Of a stretch of DNA of 64,000 nt, positions 17,996 to 27,806 are shown piece by piece. The position numbers were made by a program, and so were the translations under genes. The stretch's first letter is position 1. Each line of letters opens with the position of its first letter. The stretch is from Larkinella bovis (GTDB lineage: Bacteria > Bacteroidota > Bacteroidia > Cytophagales > Spirosomataceae): positions 496,001 through 560,000 of the forward strand of contig NZ_JBHSMA010000003.1 of the NCBI RefSeq assembly GCF_042655385.1, written 5' to 3'. Below the pieces are notes generated by a model. It worked only from the letters and a program-made list of their open reading frames with translations, did not search any database and was not told where the DNA came from.

Positions 17996-18976
17996 TTACC
18001 CGCCAATCGTGGACATGGATTCGGTCACGGGGCCGCGCTCCCGCTCGGCTTCAAAACCGTTTTGGGGCCGGTGGGCGAAGGCTTTCAGAAAAGCGGCCGT
18101 CAGGTCGGCATCCGTCGCGCCGGATCGCAGGAGCACCCGCACATCGAGCACCCCATTATCGTAGAGGCAGGTTTTAAGCGTTCCCTGCGCCGTCAGGCGG
18201 ATGCGGTTGCAGGTTCCGCAAAACGTACGGGTAAAGGCGGCAATGATGCCAATAGTGCCCTGATAACCTGGGATTTGGTAGGTGGTGGCCGTAGCGAATG
18301 GCGAATCTTGTTGCCTCTTCAAACCGGGATACAGGGTTTGCAATTCCTGCAAAATCCGGCGGTGCGTCCAGTTCAAAACCGGGTAGTGGCTGCCCTCACC
18401 ATTGAACGGCATTTCTTCGATAAACCGCACCGCAACGGGATGGTCGCGGGTCAGTTCGGCCAGCAAGGGAATGTCTTCACTATTTTTGCCTTCCATCACC
18501 ACCGCGTTCAGCTTCACTGGCACGCCATGCGCCAGCAACGCATCCAACGTTCTACGGACGGCGGGAAGCTCGTCGCGCCGGGTGATCTGCCGAAACCGCT
18601 CCCGGTCGAGTGTATCGATGCTCAGATTCACCGAACCGATGCCCATGCGGACCAGTTCCGGCACAAGCGGTTCGGTCAGCACGCCGTTGGTGGTGATGTG
18701 CAGTTCATCAACGCCTTCGATGGCTTTCAGGCGCCAGAGAAAGTCCATCAAACCGTTGCGTACGAAGGGTTCTCCGCCCGTAATCCGGACTTTCGACACG
18801 CCCAGCCGCGCCAGCACGCGCACCAGCCGTTCCATCTCCTCATAGGTCAGCAACTGGTGTTTGGGCAGGTATTTGATCCCCTCTTCCGGCATGCAGTAAA
18901 AGCACCGCAAATTGCAGCGATCGGTGACGGCTAGCCGCAAGTAGGTGATGGGGCGGTTGTGGTTATCGAAAATCAT
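17996..18976 (-). CDS. moaA: GTP 3',8-cyclase MoaA, molybdenum cofactor synthesis
   Basis: A 326-residue radical SAM enzyme that rearranges GTP into 3',8-cyclo-GTP, the first step of molybdopterin synthesis. The ATG at 18976 is used because it starts the family-typical MIFDNHNRPITYLRLAVTDR; a longer reading of 41 codons upstream is not conserved in type. The N-terminal 4Fe-4S motif is Cys21-Cys25-Cys28 (CNLRCFYC), the second cluster uses Cys253, Cys256 and Cys270 (FCGTCNRIRLTAQGTLKTC), and the C-terminal Gly-Gly (325-326) essential for catalysis is present. No other moa/mob/moe gene is in the window; it follows the beta-helix gene by 119 bases. Confidence 0.97.
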   Translation of the reverse strand: MIFDNHNRPITYLRLAVTDRCNLRCFYCMPEEGIKYLPKHQLLTYEEMERLVRVLARLGVSKVRITGGEPFVRNGLMDFLWRLKAIEGVDELHITTNGVLTEPLVPELVRMGIGSVNLSIDTLDRERFRQITRRDELPAVRRTLDALLAHGVPVKLNAVVMEGKNSEDIPLLAELTRDHPVAVRFIEEMPFNGEGSHYPVLNWTHRRILQELQTLYPGLKRQQDSPFATATTYQIPGYQGTIGIIAAFTRTFCGTCNRIRLTAQGTLKTCLYDNGVLDVRVLLRSGATDADLTAAFLKAFAHRPQNGFEAERERGPVTESMSTIGG

Positions 18977-19095
18977 CGTAAGCAAGTTACAAAAAACAGG
19001 GCGAAAAAGTGCATTGCCCGTTTTTTGCGGTTCCTGCGCGGATGCTTCAACGAGTGAAGCCGGTTCGGCGAACACAGCTTCACCGAACTTCAGGC

Positions 19096-20790
19096 TCAAT
19101 TATTTCCGATGCGCGTACCCGGTTTGGCTTTTTCAACCGTTGCTCCCCGGTTTTGCCCGACGGCAATTTCGGTTTGATCGCCCACGAGAATCTTTCCGGT
19201 AGTTCCTTTGAACATATTCCCTTCAACGATCACATCGTAACCATTCGGCAGAAATTCAATGGCAGCTTTGGCTTGGGGGCCGGTTTCGAAGATATTGTCT
19301 TTTAAAATAACCGGGCCGTATTTTCCGCCAGCCTGCCAGGTAGTAAAATAGATTTCGGGGTAACTTTCCCATTCGCCCGTGTGGAAACTTCTTCGCCCGT
19401 GCCACGGGTCTTGTTCGCACTTGGTCGTGTTGTTGATAAATACATTGCCCTGGATCAGCAGGTTTTTGGGCTGGTTGATCCAGCTTCCCCGCCCGCCGTT
19501 GCGAAACGTATTGCCAATGACCGTTACGTCTTCGTTGGATCGCTCGATGCTGACAATTCGGGAACCGTTGGTTCCGTCAACGGTATTGCCCGTAATGGTG
19601 GAATTTTTGCAGTATTCGGCCAGAAAAAACGCTCCCATCCGCGCTCCCAGAATCTGGTTGTTGGAAAAAACATTGTTGTGACTGCTGTGGATGTGCATGG
19701 CGTCGCCCAGGGCCGAAATCTTACAGCCAGTGATGCGGGTGTTTTTGCAGGCCACCAGGTCGATGCACCCCTTGCCCGGCCCCGCTCCGAGTGGCGCATA
19801 GAGCCCAAAAAAAGCCGATTGTAAATTATATATCAATTTCGTTTCAGGACCGGCAGAACCCGAAAAAGCAATCGGTTTTCCACCGAAGGTTTCACTAACC
19901 TGAAGGTGATCGGCAGCCGAGTTTACTACATAATACTTACGCCCCCGCAGGATGTTAGCGGGCAATTTATCCCCATAAAAACACACTGTCTGAGCGGGCG
20001 AATCCTGCTGACTGACCGGAATCGTCCGTTGAGTATTGGCAACGCGGACCTCCGTTGTGCCATCGGCCATGCTGACGCCGGAACGGATCACGTCATTCCG
20101 GAAGTATTTTTTGGCCATGGCGATATCGGCGGGGGTATAGTCCTCGGGCCAGACCAGAATTTGCCACAGCAGGCCGTAATCCCACATAAATTTGCCACTC
20201 TCCAACAACGTACAATTCTCAACGGTTACGTTGGTGGCAAAATTCACAACCTCCGATTCCGATCCTTCCCGATGCAAGCCCAGAACGGTAACCACCGCTC
20301 CGGCGATTTTACTGGACTGAATATCCCGAAACAGCAGGTTGTCGGTTTTCCCTTTTGCCGTCGTCGTGATGAGAATCATGCGAGTAGTGACATTCGGCTC
20401 CCAGGTATTGGGCGGGTTGCGGTGATCGAAGCAATAGCCTTCAAAATACCCGCCGAACCACGAAAAATTCTGAATATCAGCGCCCGAAAATGCAACGATC
20501 CGAGCCTGATCGCCCAATACTTTCGGCAGAAAAAACCGGGCACCATAGGCCGAAACGGTGGTGTTGGACGAAACCGGAATGGAGACGTCGCCCTTCAGAA
20601 AGTAGTTCCCGACCGGAATGGTCACCGTTCCGCCCCCCGCTTTGGCCACAGCGGTAAAAAGCCGTTGAAAAGCGGGGGTATCATCCGTTTTCCCGTCGGC
20701 GACGGGCTTGTAGGCACTCAAGGAAAACGATTGCCCAAAGACCTGGGTACCTAAATTCAGGAAAAAGAGGATAGCGAGGAGTCGTTTCAT
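19096..20790 (-). CDS. exported right-handed beta-helix protein (pectate lyase superfamily)
   Basis: A 564-residue protein with a Sec signal (1-19, ending VFGQ). The start of the mature part (YKPVADGKTDDTPAFQRLFTAVAKAGGGTVTIPVG) is the classic Pectate_lyase_3/GH28-type N-terminal coil. Repeated parallel-coil segments (ITGCKI, SNNQILG, ITGNTVDG, VIGNTFRNGG, IQGNVFINN, LKDNIFETG, VEGNMFKG) run from about 350 to 545. No catalytic set can be assigned, so it may be a lyase, hydrolase or epimerase of plant-type polysaccharides. It is the last gene of the sigma/FecR/SusC/SusD/esterase locus, 36 bases after the esterase gene. Confidence 0.85.
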   Translation of the reverse strand: MKRLLAILFFLNLGTQVFGQSFSLSAYKPVADGKTDDTPAFQRLFTAVAKAGGGTVTIPVGNYFLKGDVSIPVSSNTTVSAYGARFFLPKVLGDQARIVAFSGADIQNFSWFGGYFEGYCFDHRNPPNTWEPNVTTRMILITTTAKGKTDNLLFRDIQSSKIAGAVVTVLGLHREGSESEVVNFATNVTVENCTLLESGKFMWDYGLLWQILVWPEDYTPADIAMAKKYFRNDVIRSGVSMADGTTEVRVANTQRTIPVSQQDSPAQTVCFYGDKLPANILRGRKYYVVNSAADHLQVSETFGGKPIAFSGSAGPETKLIYNLQSAFFGLYAPLGAGPGKGCIDLVACKNTRITGCKISALGDAMHIHSSHNNVFSNNQILGARMGAFFLAEYCKNSTITGNTVDGTNGSRIVSIERSNEDVTVIGNTFRNGGRGSWINQPKNLLIQGNVFINNTTKCEQDPWHGRRSFHTGEWESYPEIYFTTWQAGGKYGPVILKDNIFETGPQAKAAIEFLPNGYDVIVEGNMFKGTTGKILVGDQTEIAVGQNRGATVEKAKPGTRIGNN

Positions 20791-20826
20791 TTTTTAAGGA
20801 TAATTGTAATGAAAGGGTGATAGGAT

Positions 20827-21654
20827 TTACTTTCCCAACTCTTTCTGAAAAAAGTCGAGCATGACTGGAACCGATTGCCTGACCATCTGAAAATCATGGT
20901 TTCCCTCCAGTTCAAAGTAGGTATGGCCAATTTTTAATTGGTTGAGTCGGTGATGAAAATTCTGATTCATCCGGTAATCAAACCCTTGCCTTCCGGCTAT
21001 CAACAAAATGGGTTTGTTTCGCAAAACCGGGGCATTGTTCAGGCAGTTAAAGCGAGCCCAATCCGTTGTATCCGTACCGAAAATACTGGAAACCGGGTAA
21101 TTCTGTTCGTTGGGCAAGCGCGGATTCGGGTAATCAAGCAGGGCAATGGTGGAAGCCACTGCCCTTACCTGATCCGGGTACGTTTCCGCAAAATGAACCG
21201 CCCCAAAACCGCCCATGCTCCACCCGCAAATCCCGGTGTGCCGGACAGTTTGATAAACCGGAAAGTTCGCCCGAACATGCTCCAACAACTCCAGCAGCAT
21301 CGACTGATACCGGCTTTTTGTATCGGTTTTACTATCGATGTACCAGGCACGGTCGCCATTTGGAAAGACAACCGCCAGGTTTCGCTTCACGATTTCCCGT
21401 CGACAAACGGAATCGTCGGCAATGGTGCGATGCGTTCGCCCGTCGCCGTGCAGCAGCAACACAACCGGAAAACTATCCCGTTTCACCACTTTTCGATCCG
21501 GCAGAAAAATGGAATACGAAACGTCTCGACCGAGTGTCTTGCAGAAAAACCGGTTGTCCTGAATTACACTGTCAGCCTGCGAAAAAACCGGACTCTGCTG
21601 TTCCGTCAGCCTTTCCAAAGCCAAAAGAGTGAAAAGTAGCCAGGAATAAACCAT
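20827..21654 (-). CDS. exported alpha/beta-hydrolase esterase (PF00756-like)
   Basis: A 275-residue putative esterase related to feruloyl/acetyl-xylan esterases and esterase D. It has the oxyanion-loop segment PVVLLLHGDG (63-72), the nucleophile elbow GWSMGG with Ser146 and the catalytic His253 in GNHDF; Asp226 or a nearby acid would complete the triad. The N-terminus is hydrophobic (MVYSWLLFTLLALE) and probably a signal peptide. Its place between susD and the beta-helix gene suggests it removes acyl groups from the glycan processed by this locus. Confidence 0.87.
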   Translation of the reverse strand: MVYSWLLFTLLALERLTEQQSPVFSQADSVIQDNRFFCKTLGRDVSYSIFLPDRKVVKRDSFPVVLLLHGDGRTHRTIADDSVCRREIVKRNLAVVFPNGDRAWYIDSKTDTKSRYQSMLLELLEHVRANFPVYQTVRHTGICGWSMGGFGAVHFAETYPDQVRAVASTIALLDYPNPRLPNEQNYPVSSIFGTDTTDWARFNCLNNAPVLRNKPILLIAGRQGFDYRMNQNFHHRLNQLKIGHTYFELEGNHDFQMVRQSVPVMLDFFQKELGK

Positions 21655-21723
21655 AAGCGATTAAATTTTCGGATACGATGCTGTGAACCCCGCCGATCGG
21701 GATCTATACTTTCATTCAAAAAA

Positions 21724-23163
21724 TTAGTAACCCGGATTCTGTTTCAGTGCGGGGTTGACATCGATTTCGTTAAGGGGAATGGGGTACAGCAGATTTTTCT
21801 CGGTCGCAGGAACCCCGGCTTTCTGAAGCGTTGCGATAAATTTACCCGTTCGGATCAGATCCCACCGGCGGTGGCCTTCGAAACACAACTCCCAACTGCG
21901 TTCCTGTAAAACCGCGTCCCGGAACTGGGTTTGAGACAATCCTTTTAAATCCTGCGGTTCTGCCGTAGCGACGCCGTTGCGGGCCCGCCCCCGAATCTGA
22001 TTGATGGCCGCATAGGCATCAGCACTGGGACCATTGAGTTCATTCAGAGCCTCTGCGTACATCAGTAAGACGTCGGCATACCGAATGACCATGAAATTGT
22101 TACGCGCCTGTGACACACCACAAGGCGACGGATCCCAGTATTTGTCGGTTGTCGGCCCCTGATCGGCACCGGGCTTGATGATTGCCCCGGTAGCAACGTT
22201 CTTTTTCTCGGTCACCACATTCATCTCTTTCCGAACATCGCCGGGTAAATACGTCTGGATATGGTACGGAGTGACGTACATATACCCGCCTGTCTGTTGA
22301 ATCGGATACGTAAAAAAGATCGAAAAGGCCTGTGCCATCGAACTTCCATAAGTGGCCAACACGCAACTGTATTGCACGGAAAAAATGTGTTCAGGCCCGT
22401 TCTTCTTCTCCGGGGGAAAAATATCCTTATAGGCCGACACCAAACTGTACACCTTCGAATCAATGACTTCTTTGGCTTTGGCTGCCGCATTGGTCCAATC
22501 CTTCCGGGTCAAATAGACTTTGGCCAGAATGGATTTGGCCGCCCCCGAGGTAGCCCGGCCAATTTCTGATACAACCGTATACGTTAAAGGCAGCACCGTT
22601 TCGGCGGCTTTCAGATCCTGAATAATCTGCTGATAGACTTTTTCGGCCTCATCTCTTGCTCGTTTGACATTCGTTACATCCGATGTCGGGCTGGTAACCA
22701 GCGGCACATCCCCAAACGCTTGGACCAGATTGAAATACGCTAGCGCCCGGATAAACTGGGCCTCCCCTACGATCTGATCACGGAGCTTGGTATCCATCGC
22801 GATCGTGGGTACATTGGCAATCACACGGTTCGCCCGATCAATGAGAATGTAGGAATTGGTGTAAAAACCATCAAAAATGGCATTGGCTGCGGTATAGCGG
22901 TTCAAATCGATATCCTTCACTTCGGCCATAATCGGATTGACTTCCAGATCTTCCCCGCTAATATCGGACAGATGAATCCAACTCATGGTATAGACGTTTC
23001 GAAGACGGTTATAGACCCCGTTGATGGCCGAGGTTGCATCTTTATCCGTTTGGAAGGAATTTCCTTCCTCAAAAAAACTTTTCGGTTTCTCTTCCAGAAT
23101 CTGCTCACAACCCGCCGTGAGCAGGAAAAGAACACTAAGCAGAAATAGGGTATATCGTTTCAT
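21724..23163 (-). CDS. SusD/RagB family glycan-binding lipoprotein
   Basis: A 479-residue lipoprotein; the ATG at 23163 is chosen because MKRYTLFLLSVLFLLTAGC is a complete lipoprotein signal (Cys19). Canonical SusD blocks: GEAQFIRALAYFNLVQAFGDVPLV (about 126-149), YADVLLMYAEALNEL near 370, and the C-terminal ERSWELCFEGHRRWDLIRTGKF. It pairs with the STN-type SusC whose gene ends 19 bases upstream and is followed by esterase and beta-helix genes. Confidence 0.95.
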   Translation of the reverse strand: MKRYTLFLLSVLFLLTAGCEQILEEKPKSFFEEGNSFQTDKDATSAINGVYNRLRNVYTMSWIHLSDISGEDLEVNPIMAEVKDIDLNRYTAANAIFDGFYTNSYILIDRANRVIANVPTIAMDTKLRDQIVGEAQFIRALAYFNLVQAFGDVPLVTSPTSDVTNVKRARDEAEKVYQQIIQDLKAAETVLPLTYTVVSEIGRATSGAAKSILAKVYLTRKDWTNAAAKAKEVIDSKVYSLVSAYKDIFPPEKKNGPEHIFSVQYSCVLATYGSSMAQAFSIFFTYPIQQTGGYMYVTPYHIQTYLPGDVRKEMNVVTEKKNVATGAIIKPGADQGPTTDKYWDPSPCGVSQARNNFMVIRYADVLLMYAEALNELNGPSADAYAAINQIRGRARNGVATAEPQDLKGLSQTQFRDAVLQERSWELCFEGHRRWDLIRTGKFIATLQKAGVPATEKNLLYPIPLNEIDVNPALKQNPGY

Positions 23164-23182
23164 GATGTTGGGGTTTAGGAGC

Positions 23183-26100
23183 TTAGAAGGTAAAATTTCC
23201 ACCCAGTGTCAACGTGCGGGAAGCCGGGTAGGCAAACCGGTCAAAACCGTAGAGCGTATTACTGTTGAAATCGGAGTTTACCTCCGGATCGTAGCCTTTG
23301 TACCGGGTAAAAGTCAACAGATTCTGGCCGCTTACATACACCCGGACACGCTTGATAAACTTGGTTTTGAGCGGTAGCTGGTAGCTCAAGGAAACATTTT
23401 TCAAGCGCATAAACGACCCGTCTTCGACGTAAAACGAGTTCACGCCCAGGTCCCATTGCCGAAGGGCATAATACGTATTGGAGGGTTTATTGGCCCGCCA
23501 GGCTCCTTCGGCGTATACCCGTAACTTGTTCCCGCCGGGGTCTCCCCCCACCAGATCGCGAAAGGTATGATTGAAAATCTTGTTTCCCTGAACTCCCTGC
23601 AGGAAGATGGACAGATCAAACCCTTTATAAGAGAAGTTGTTGGTTAAGCCAAAGATGAATTTAGGGAGTCCATTTCCCAAAATGGTGCGATCGGTTGACT
23701 GGTTGTAAACGCCATCGCCGTTGACATCTTTGAAGCGGGGAGCACCCGGTAAGGCGTTTGTAATGGCTAAGCTTCCAGCCGCTTTAATTTCGTCGGCCGT
23801 TTGCCAGATGCCATCGAAAACTGTTCCGTAGAACGAACCCAGCGGTTCGCCGACTTTCACGATCACCTCGCTTTCACCCCCCACGAAGTACTGATCGGCA
23901 TCGGCCAGCTTCAGGACTTTATTCTTATTGAAGGAGATATTACCCATCGTCGACCACTTAAATCCGCCCCGGTTGAGATTCGTCGAGTTGATGCCAAGTT
24001 CGAAGCCCCGGTTTTCGACACTCCCAATGTTTCGCAGGACCGAGGTAAATCCAGTGGTAGAAGGTAGCTCGACTCCTAACAACAGATCACTGGTGGTTTT
24101 TACGTAATAATCGGCGGTGATTTGAAGGCGGTTTCCCAGCAGCCCCAGATCAAATCCGACATCGAACTGTGCCGTTTTCTCCCACCGGAGGTCGGAATTA
24201 GCCATGCGCGAAGCTTCGATATAGAGTTGTTCCCGATCATTAAGCACCATCCGGCCCGTACCATATTGAGAGAGCGAATTGTATAATCCAATTCCGTCGT
24301 TTCCGGTCAAACCGTAGCTAACGCGTACCTTCAAATCACTGATTGTCGCGTTATTACGCAGAAAAGCCTCATCCGAAACCCGCCAGGCAAAGGCTCCTGA
24401 CGGAAAAAAACCGTACTTATTGTTGGCCCCAAACCGTGACGAGCCATCGATCCGTCCCGTTACCGTAAAAAGGTAGCGGTCTTTCAGTCGGTAATTCAAC
24501 CGCCCCAGGTAGGACGCCAGCCCCCATTCGGCAATCGAGCCGGAAGGGGCCAGCAGTTTGTTGCCCAATCCCAGGTTACCGGCCCCTAGCGAATAATTGG
24601 GGAAATCCTGGGCTTCGCTATAATTCCGGACCTCTTTGTTTTTCTGAAAAGTAATCCCGGCCAGCAGGTCAAAGGCATGATCGGTACCTATGGTTCGGTT
24701 ATAACTTAAGGTGTTCTCGTTCAGGATATTGGTGTTAACGGCATTTCCAACGCTACCGTACCCATTGACCGAACTGGCAATCTGCGTCTGGGGCGTAAAA
24801 AACACGTTCCGCCGGGAATTGATAATATCCGTCCCTGCACTAACCCGGCCCGTCAGCCCTTCAGCAAGCCTGAATTCGCCAAACAGCGTGCCCAGAACAC
24901 GGTCGCTCTGGAGGGTGTTGGTACTCGTTTTCAACACAGCAATCGGATTAGGCAATCCCTGCATTCCCAGAAAATCGAGTGTGTAGCTTCCGTCGGGATT
25001 GTAAATCATCTGGGCGGGTGTCTTCAGAAGAGCGGCCCGCACCGGTGAAGTAGAAGAGCTTTCCGTGACCAGGTGGTTGTCGCTACGAGTCATCGTAAAA
25101 TTGGTCCCCACCTTGATTCGTTCGGTCAACTTGGCGTCCAGGTTTAGTCGGGCCGAATACCGCTTGAAATTATTGGTAATTATTATGCCATCCTGATCGA
25201 AATAATTACCACTGACCAGATACCGCAATTTGTCATTGCCACCCGAAAGCGTGAGCTGGTAATTTTTGGTGGGTGCATCGCGGTAAATGGATCGTTGCCA
25301 ATCGGTTCCGGGCAGGTAATCATCCGGTTTTTTGGTGCCATAGGCGGGGTCAGTACCGTAGCGCTCGGTGCGTCCCAGATTCACGAGCTGCTCGTTTTTC
25401 ATTTTCAGGGACTCCGAGGCATTCACCAATTCGTGGAACTTGGTAATCCGGGAAACACTGTAGTAGGTCTCAAACTCGATGTTGGTCTGGCCTTCCTTTC
25501 CGCGTTTTGTCGTAATTAGTACGACGCCGTTCGCTCCACGCGACCCATAAATAGCAGTAGCTGAAGCATCTTTCAGCACTTCCATCGACTCGATATCGTT
25601 GGGATTGAGCGTTGCCAGCACGTTGGGAAAAGCGTTTGAGTTATTGGCACCGCTGGCAGGGCTGGGATTGGTAACCGGAAAACCGTCGATGACATAAAGT
25701 GGGTCGTTACTGGCCGAAATGGAGTTACCACCCCGGATACGGATCTGAACCCCACCACCCGCGGAGTTGGAAGCCTGGGTCACCTGTACACCCGACACGC
25801 GCCCCTGTAGCGCCTGGTTCAATCCGGAAACCGGTTGAGCCTTGATTTCGGCGGCCCCAATGGAAGCCACCGATCCGGTCAGGTCCCGCTTTTTAACGGA
25901 ACCGTAACCCACCACCACCACCTCATTCAATGATTTGTTGTTGAGTACCAACGAAATCGTGAGAGCGGTTTGATTCGAAATCGTAACTTCCTGAGATTCA
26001 TACCCGACGTACGAAAAAATCAGCACGGCTACCACATCTGGAACCGCGAGCTGAAATTTCCCCTGTGCATCGGTAGTCGTTCCGCGGCTGGTGCCTTTCA

Positions 26101-26656
26101 AAACGACACTCACGCCGGGAAGCGCCTGGTTGGTTTCGTCCAACACAACCCCGGTTACGGTCTGGTCAATCGCCTGATTACCAGCCGGGTCAACCGGTTC
26201 CATCGTTGGCTCATTCGGGGGAGCTATCGGAGGTGTCTTCTGCAAACCCGATGGAGGCCCACCGGGTTGCGACGCTTTCCGCCGAAACTCCCGAATACTT
26301 TTGTCATCCATATCGTCGGGAAAGATGGCGTATATTTTCCCGTGCCGTTTGTACGTAAGACCACCGGCTTTTAAAACCCGTTCCAGCGTTTTCTGAACAC
26401 TTTCGCCCGTAACGGGCCGGTATTGCACCTGAATCGTTTTGATTTTTTCACTGTGGAACATGAAGAAAATCGAATGGTTCGTTTCCAGATCTTTCAGGAT
26501 TTGGTGGACGGTCCGAAGCTCGCTTTGTAGTTCCTGGAATTTTACGCCCCCCTGCCATTTCTGGTGGAAAGCCACGGTCTGGGCTGCGGATATCGTTGGG
26601 GAAAGGATTATCAAAAGGCATAGAAATCCTCCCATGAAGAAGTAGTTCTTTTTCAT
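23183..26656 (-). CDS. STN-domain SusC/RagA TonB-dependent receptor, sigma-signalling type
   Basis: A 1157-residue SusC. Order: Sec signal (1-25), STN domain (about 50-115, HQILKDLETNHSIFFMFHSEKI ... TLERVLKAGGLTYKRHGKIYAIF), a Pro-rich linker (130-160), carboxypeptidase-regulatory domain (about 165-245), plug (about 250-365, NPNDIESMEVLKDASATAIYGSRGANG) and barrel ending RTLTLGGNFTF. The STN domain contacts FecR, so ligand binding outside can release the sigma factor encoded upstream; the cognate fecR gene ends 42 bases before this start. Confidence 0.96.
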   Translation of the reverse strand: MKKNYFFMGGFLCLLIILSPTISAAQTVAFHQKWQGGVKFQELQSELRTVHQILKDLETNHSIFFMFHSEKIKTIQVQYRPVTGESVQKTLERVLKAGGLTYKRHGKIYAIFPDDMDDKSIREFRRKASQPGGPPSGLQKTPPIAPPNEPTMEPVDPAGNQAIDQTVTGVVLDETNQALPGVSVVLKGTSRGTTTDAQGKFQLAVPDVVAVLIFSYVGYESQEVTISNQTALTISLVLNNKSLNEVVVVGYGSVKKRDLTGSVASIGAAEIKAQPVSGLNQALQGRVSGVQVTQASNSAGGGVQIRIRGGNSISASNDPLYVIDGFPVTNPSPASGANNSNAFPNVLATLNPNDIESMEVLKDASATAIYGSRGANGVVLITTKRGKEGQTNIEFETYYSVSRITKFHELVNASESLKMKNEQLVNLGRTERYGTDPAYGTKKPDDYLPGTDWQRSIYRDAPTKNYQLTLSGGNDKLRYLVSGNYFDQDGIIITNNFKRYSARLNLDAKLTERIKVGTNFTMTRSDNHLVTESSSTSPVRAALLKTPAQMIYNPDGSYTLDFLGMQGLPNPIAVLKTSTNTLQSDRVLGTLFGEFRLAEGLTGRVSAGTDIINSRRNVFFTPQTQIASSVNGYGSVGNAVNTNILNENTLSYNRTIGTDHAFDLLAGITFQKNKEVRNYSEAQDFPNYSLGAGNLGLGNKLLAPSGSIAEWGLASYLGRLNYRLKDRYLFTVTGRIDGSSRFGANNKYGFFPSGAFAWRVSDEAFLRNNATISDLKVRVSYGLTGNDGIGLYNSLSQYGTGRMVLNDREQLYIEASRMANSDLRWEKTAQFDVGFDLGLLGNRLQITADYYVKTTSDLLLGVELPSTTGFTSVLRNIGSVENRGFELGINSTNLNRGGFKWSTMGNISFNKNKVLKLADADQYFVGGESEVIVKVGEPLGSFYGTVFDGIWQTADEIKAAGSLAITNALPGAPRFKDVNGDGVYNQSTDRTILGNGLPKFIFGLTNNFSYKGFDLSIFLQGVQGNKIFNHTFRDLVGGDPGGNKLRVYAEGAWRANKPSNTYYALRQWDLGVNSFYVEDGSFMRLKNVSLSYQLPLKTKFIKRVRVYVSGQNLLTFTRYKGYDPEVNSDFNSNTLYGFDRFAYPASRTLTLGGNFTF

Positions 26657-26698
26657 GTAACTGTAAATAAGTGAGTTAGGAATAGTCTTAGGGTGCTG

Positions 26699-27727
26699 TT
26701 AAGGGATCGCAGTAATTATGATTCGGTCGGACTTTCGGTCAATATGCACATCCAGAATACTTTCCAGCGTGCCGAGAAGGTCCTTCAGGTTATCGGTTGG
26801 AATGACTCCGTTTACGCTCAGTTGGGTTAATGAATCGGTTTGAAACTTGACCTTTAAACCGTAATTCTCTTCAATCAGCGAGGCCACTTCCTGCAAGGTT
26901 GCATCGTTAAGCATCCAGCGGTTATCGGTCCAGGAGTGGATCGGGCTCGTGTCGGCCAGGTGCTGAACCGCCAGTTGCCGCCTTTCTTTCGAAAACGCCA
27001 CGGCATCGCCCGGTTTCAGATGAAGCGGTTTCTGGTTCGCATTTCCTTTTAACTGCAGACTAACGTGGCCTTCGCTCAGCACAACCTTGGTTTGCTCTTT
27101 TCGGGTGTTCACGTTGAACTGCGTCCCTTTCACTTCCACATCCAGGTCATCCGTATGCACCAGGAACTTGACTGGCTGACCATGCTGGCGTTGTTTGGAA
27201 ACGTTGAAAAAGGCTTCACCTGTTAGCCAAACCTCCCGGGTTGCGGTCCTGTTCCAGTTGGCGGCCATCCGTAGTTCGGAATGGGCATTGAGTATCACCA
27301 CCGAACCATCCGGCAATTGAAGCCGTTGCGATTCGCCGTAGGCCGTGGTGTGCGTAATCGTCCTGTTCTGGTAGAACAGATAGCCACCGATGGAAAGGCA
27401 CAGGATCACAACCGCTGCCGCCACCCACTGGATTCGGAAAAACCGCTGCCGGGTTGCGGGATGAACCACCTCGGGGGCGGCCTCCTGCCGGTTCTGCTGG
27501 ATGTTCGTCCACATTCGTCCGATCGTTTGTTCCGACGGATCGGCATCGTTGTCCTCGGCCGCCAGTAAAACCAGTTGGCGGGCCAAACTGATCTCCCGGG
27601 CCTTATGTGGATAGGTCTGAAGCCAATCCTGCCAAAAGGTTTCCGTCTCCGTATCCGGTTGCAATACCCACCGGCAAAAGAATGTGTCGGTTGCTAATTC
27701 TTCCGGTTCGTGGGACAAATAATTCAT
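26699..27727 (-). CDS. FecR-family transmembrane anti-sigma factor
   Basis: A 342-residue protein: cytoplasmic N-terminal sigma-binding part (1-98, with FWQDWLQTYP), one membrane helix (101-119), periplasmic FecR domain (about 127-230, YGESQRLQLPDGSVVILNAHSEL and VEVKGTQFNVNT) and a DUF4974 domain (about 268-340, LNDATLQEVASLIEENYGLKVKF) that meets the STN domain of the receptor. It lies between the ECF sigma gene and the STN-type susC, the standard order for surface-signal-controlled glycan loci. Confidence 0.95.
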   Translation of the reverse strand: MNYLSHEPEELATDTFFCRWVLQPDTETETFWQDWLQTYPHKAREISLARQLVLLAAEDNDADPSEQTIGRMWTNIQQNRQEAAPEVVHPATRQRFFRIQWVAAAVVILCLSIGGYLFYQNRTITHTTAYGESQRLQLPDGSVVILNAHSELRMAANWNRTATREVWLTGEAFFNVSKQRQHGQPVKFLVHTDDLDVEVKGTQFNVNTRKEQTKVVLSEGHVSLQLKGNANQKPLHLKPGDAVAFSKERRQLAVQHLADTSPIHSWTDNRWMLNDATLQEVASLIEENYGLKVKFQTDSLTQLSVNGVIPTDNLKDLLGTLESILDVHIDRKSDRIIITAIP

Positions 27728-27806
27728 CAGAAAAATTAGTTTACCAGCCTTTTACCTTTCTAATGGTGGAAAAGGCCGGTTACTACCCCACAAACTGAAA
27801 GTTTTT

